Positions 62,235 through 64,000 of a stretch of 64,000 bases of DNA are shown one piece after another (the stretch's first letter is position 1; each line of letters begins with the position of its first letter). The DNA lies in assembly GCA_021166835.1 (NCBI GenBank), contig JAJPEN010000070.1, forward strand, positions 46,513-110,512, read 5' to 3'. The stretch is from Burkholderiaceae bacterium (lineage in GTDB: Bacteria; Pseudomonadota; Gammaproteobacteria; Burkholderiales; Burkholderiaceae). The notes below the pieces were generated by a model that was given only the letters and a program-made list of their open reading frames with translations, was not told where the DNA came from and searched no databases. Position numbers and translations under genes: made by a program.

Positions 62235-63342
62235 CGCCCAAAGCACCGCTCCGCTCGACCTCGGGGCCTGGCAAGGCGACCGAGCTCAGATCGAGGCCGC
62301 ACCACGCTCGATATTCGGTGACATCGACGAGCTGCCTCAAGAGCTGCGGTTCCAGGTCTACGTCTCACGGACCATCCGCGCGCGCGAACGCCAGGCCGAT
62401 GCTGAGACAGCCGGCGCCGCCGCATTCATTCTGGTGACGCCACAGCACCAAGAAAAGCTGAAGGTCGGCCGCTCGTTCAACCGCGCCGTCCACATGGGCC
62501 GTGTTCGCCTCGTGGGCCGCGTCCACTTCATGACCTCTCGCGCGGCGACCAGTGCGTTCGAGGAGTACGCGGGCGACGCCAACGGCGTGTTCGAGCGGAT
62601 CGCTGAGTTGCAGTGTGATCATCTGCCCACGATGGTGTACGACCCGGGCGCCGGCAAGACGCGACTGTCGTACTACCCGAAGGGAACTCAAACGGACGAA
62701 GGGATGATCGAGGTCGATCTGGATGTCGGGCCAGTCACCGAGGCCGAGATCCTGTCCGTCATCGATGCGGTCTACCACACCGAGCTGTGCACCCCCGACA
62801 ACTCCGGCCCCACGAAGATTTGGCAAGACCCCAGCAAGGGCTACCCTATCGCGGAGGCCGAACGCACGGTTCAGCAGTTCTTGCGGGTGGGGCTCGCTGC
62901 GCGCTTCCACTGGTGCACGATACGTGCCGAGCAATCTGGCAAACTCGGTCGCACAGATCTCGAGGTGGTCCACAACCGCACAGGAGAGGTGGGAAGCGTT
63001 ACACACCACGCGCTTCTGGAGTTGAAGGTCCTGCGCAGCTTCAGCCACTCGGGCTCCGCCTACACGGCGGCGGCGACTGAGCAGGCCGTCTCTAAGGGCG
63101 TGAACCAGGCGCACTCCTACGGGAAGGACAACAACACGCTCCTGCGTATGCTGTGCTGCTTCGATATGCGGTCGGACGACGTCGGAGACACGACCACGTT
63201 CGCGCATGTCCAGACGGAAGCGGCGACTTTGTGCGTCAGCTTGAAGCGTTGGTACTTGTACCGGTCGTCGGAGCACATGCGCGACGCGCTTTCGCAGCGC
63301 GAGTTGTTGGCCGCCAACGACGCGTCGAACGCCTGCAACTGA
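62224..63342 (+). CDS. PD-(D/E)XK nuclease effector of the three-gene system
   Basis: 372 aa. C-terminal nuclease core: Asp245 in GRTDLEVVH, then ALLELKVLR with Glu266 and Lys268 (E-L-K), and Q295xxxY299 in VNQAHSYGK, the RecB-family QxxxY motif. The N-terminal 200 residues are unfamiliar and could contact the ATPase or middle protein. As third gene of an ABC-3C-like unit it is the likely DNA-cleaving effector. ATG 62224 overlaps the previous gene by 11 bases. Confidence 0.75.
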   Translation: MAADAQSTAPLDLGAWQGDRAQIEAAPRSIFGDIDELPQELRFQVYVSRTIRARERQADAETAGAAAFILVTPQHQEKLKVGRSFNRAVHMGRVRLVGRVHFMTSRAATSAFEEYAGDANGVFERIAELQCDHLPTMVYDPGAGKTRLSYYPKGTQTDEGMIEVDLDVGPVTEAEILSVIDAVYHTELCTPDNSGPTKIWQDPSKGYPIAEAERTVQQFLRVGLAARFHWCTIRAEQSGKLGRTDLEVVHNRTGEVGSVTHHALLELKVLRSFSHSGSAYTAAATEQAVSKGVNQAHSYGKDNNTLLRMLCCFDMRSDDVGDTTTFAHVQTEAATLCVSLKRWYLYRSSEHMRDALSQRELLAANDASNACN

Positions 63343-63520
63343 TATCCCACGTCGCTTCACAACAGAAGTTCTTGGCTTGAGGCGCTAGAAAGCAGCCATC
63401 TCTACAGCTGAGGCCAGAGGACGGGGCCTGCTCGGTCGGCAGGCGCCCCAGTGGCGGCACGCAATGACCGGTATAGACGGGAACGGTCATTGGGCCGCTG
63501 GGTCTGACCGTCTGCAGCCA
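63343..63520. other. Gene-free space after the nuclease gene
   Basis: About 180 bases up to the right direct repeat. It contains GACCGGTATAGACGGGAACGGTC-like words (from about 63468) related to those near the left repeat. No terminator with a T tract is evident. Confidence 0.5.
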
Positions 63521-63729
63521 GTCTGAAACGGGCATCCGAGTTGGCCAAGTGGCTGGCGGCTTCTGGCCGATAGCAGACTGCACGAGCGCTCCCAGGCAAC
63601 CCTTTGATTCGCTACACCGAAACCTCATAATCAATTGTCAACGGCGCGTGATCCGAGAAGCGCGAGGCGGTGAAGATCTCCGCCTGCTTCGCCCTGTCCG
63701 CAATCCCCGGCGTCGCGATTTGATAATCG
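63521..63729. repeat. Right imperfect direct repeat bounding the island (att-like)
   Basis: Partner of 57043-57251; overlaps the 3' end of the intact exodeoxyribonuclease III gene and its downstream region. The match ends at the same codon as in the left copy. Confidence 0.8.
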
Positions 63730-64000
63730 ATCCGCCACCCGACATTCTTCGCCCACGCCTGCCCGCGATTGCTCCACCACGTGTACTGCTCCGGCCGCTC
63801 GTCGAGCCGCCGGAACACGTCGACGAACCCCACGTCGTCGAACAGTTCGCCGATCCACGCGCGCTCCTCGGGCAGGAAGCCCGAGTTCTTCTGGTTCGAG
63901 CGCCAGTTCTTCAGGTCGATCTCGCGGTGCGCGATGTTCCAGTCGCCGCACAGGATCACCTCGCGGCCGCTGGCGTAAAGCTCGCGCAGGTGGCGCTGGA
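63612..64000 (-). CDS. xth: Exodeoxyribonuclease III (5' part beyond the window)
   Basis: The last 129 codons of an ExoIII/AP-endonuclease family enzyme; the frame is open to the right edge. Catalytic motifs CGDWNIAHREIDLKNWRSNQ (Asp-Asn pair) and SDHAPLTIDYEVS (terminal Asp-His) are present, with the GFLPEERAWIGELFDDVGFVDVFR segment between. Its 3' end is the apparent integration target of the island. Confidence 0.92.
   Translation of the reverse strand, partial: QRHLRELYASGREVILCGDWNIAHREIDLKNWRSNQKNSGFLPEERAWIGELFDDVGFVDVFRRLDERPEQYTWWSNRGQAWAKNVGWRIDYQIATPGIADRAKQAEIFTASRFSDHAPLTIDYEVSV

Larger units (their letters stand above)
57252..63520. mobile_element. Genomic island at the 3' end of xth carrying a methyltransferase and an ABC-3C-like system
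   Basis: Bounded by the 209-bp direct repeats. Contents: DNA methyltransferase (minus), HTH regulator, SMC-like ABC ATPase, middle protein and PD-(D/E)XK nuclease (plus). No integrase or transposase is visible, so mobilisation would need one in trans or homologous recombination through the repeats. The preceding Gp37/TcmP cassette suggests a serial insertion hotspot between lrp and xth. Confidence 0.7.

Noticed and set aside
57252..63520. Transposon or insertion sequence
   Set aside because: No transposase, no terminal inverted repeats and no short target duplication. The flanks are long repeats from a gene 3' end, so an integrative-type island is favoured.
1..64000. tRNA, rRNA or tmRNA genes
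   Set aside because: I looked for cloverleaf-type and rRNA-like segments in the intergenic spaces and saw none, including at the island ends.

Overview
The window is uniformly GC-rich chromosomal DNA with dense, mostly short-spaced genes. The gene content (FtsH paralogue, AmpG permease, NnrS, NosR, NosX-like ApbE, DUF2946, PCu(A)C, TRAP transporter, PcaF thiolase, acetophenone-carboxylase-like operon) suggests a denitrifying, aromatic-degrading betaproteobacterium (Burkholderiales or Rhodocyclales-like). This placement is inferred from gene content and codon use; no rRNA or tRNA gene is present to confirm it.

Layout. 1-5 kb: the end of a metallo-beta-lactamase-fold hydrolase, a membrane AAA zinc protease, a pirin, a YhhN membrane protein and a DUF488 protein. 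4.5-17.6 kb: a long minus-strand operon matching, in subunit order and composition, the acetophenone carboxylase cluster of anaerobic ethylbenzene/acetophenone degraders (alpha, gamma, alpha-prime, beta, epsilon-like subunit, then a PaaK-family CoA ligase). It continues into a CobW GTPase and the DUF488 gene. A soluble double-PAS histidine kinase and a FixJ-type response regulator are transcribed divergently from its promoter. 17.6-29.5 kb: transporters (DMT, MFS, AmpG), a flavin reductase, copper and NO-related genes (DUF2946, PCu(A)C, NnrS with an NsrR-like operator, a CopZ-like HMA protein), a small heat-shock protein, a PcaF-type thiolase, a VOC protein and an alpha/beta hydrolase. 29.5-35 kb: nosR and a nosX/apbE-like gene without nosZ, then two ferritin-like genes. 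35-44 kb: a three-gene RND efflux operon and a three-gene TRAP transporter. 44-50 kb: a Phd/PIN toxin-antitoxin pair, an HAD hydrolase and a four-gene 2-oxoacid:acceptor oxidoreductase operon. 50-54 kb: a secreted peroxiredoxin, a rare two-domain fusion (ornithine aminotransferase plus arginine-dihydrolase-like domain) and an Lrp regulator.

From 53.9 kb the window becomes accessory. First comes a phage Gp37/three-Cys-motif gene with its partner tcmP and a decayed DUF6602 gene. Then comes a roughly 6.3 kb island bounded by 209-bp imperfect direct repeats that contain the 3' end of the exodeoxyribonuclease III gene; the intact gene runs off the right edge. The island carries a DNA methyltransferase, a divergent HTH regulator with a matching operator, and an overlapping three-gene unit: an SMC/Rad50-like ABC ATPase with a CxxC...CxxC pair in its coiled coil, a small middle protein, and a PD-(D/E)XK nuclease with a QxxxY motif. 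This resembles the ABC-three-component (ABC-3C) conflict systems, here beside a methyltransferase, and is the best candidate for an undescribed defence system in the window.

How the parts may work together: the aromatic-ketone operon would carboxylate and CoA-activate its substrate under control of the adjacent two-component system. The 2-oxoacid oxidoreductase, thiolase and TRAP transporter fit aromatic or organic-acid use. NosR/NosX, NnrS and the copper genes fit nitrogen-oxide respiration. Start sites were chosen from Shine-Dalgarno spacing, gene overlaps and family length.
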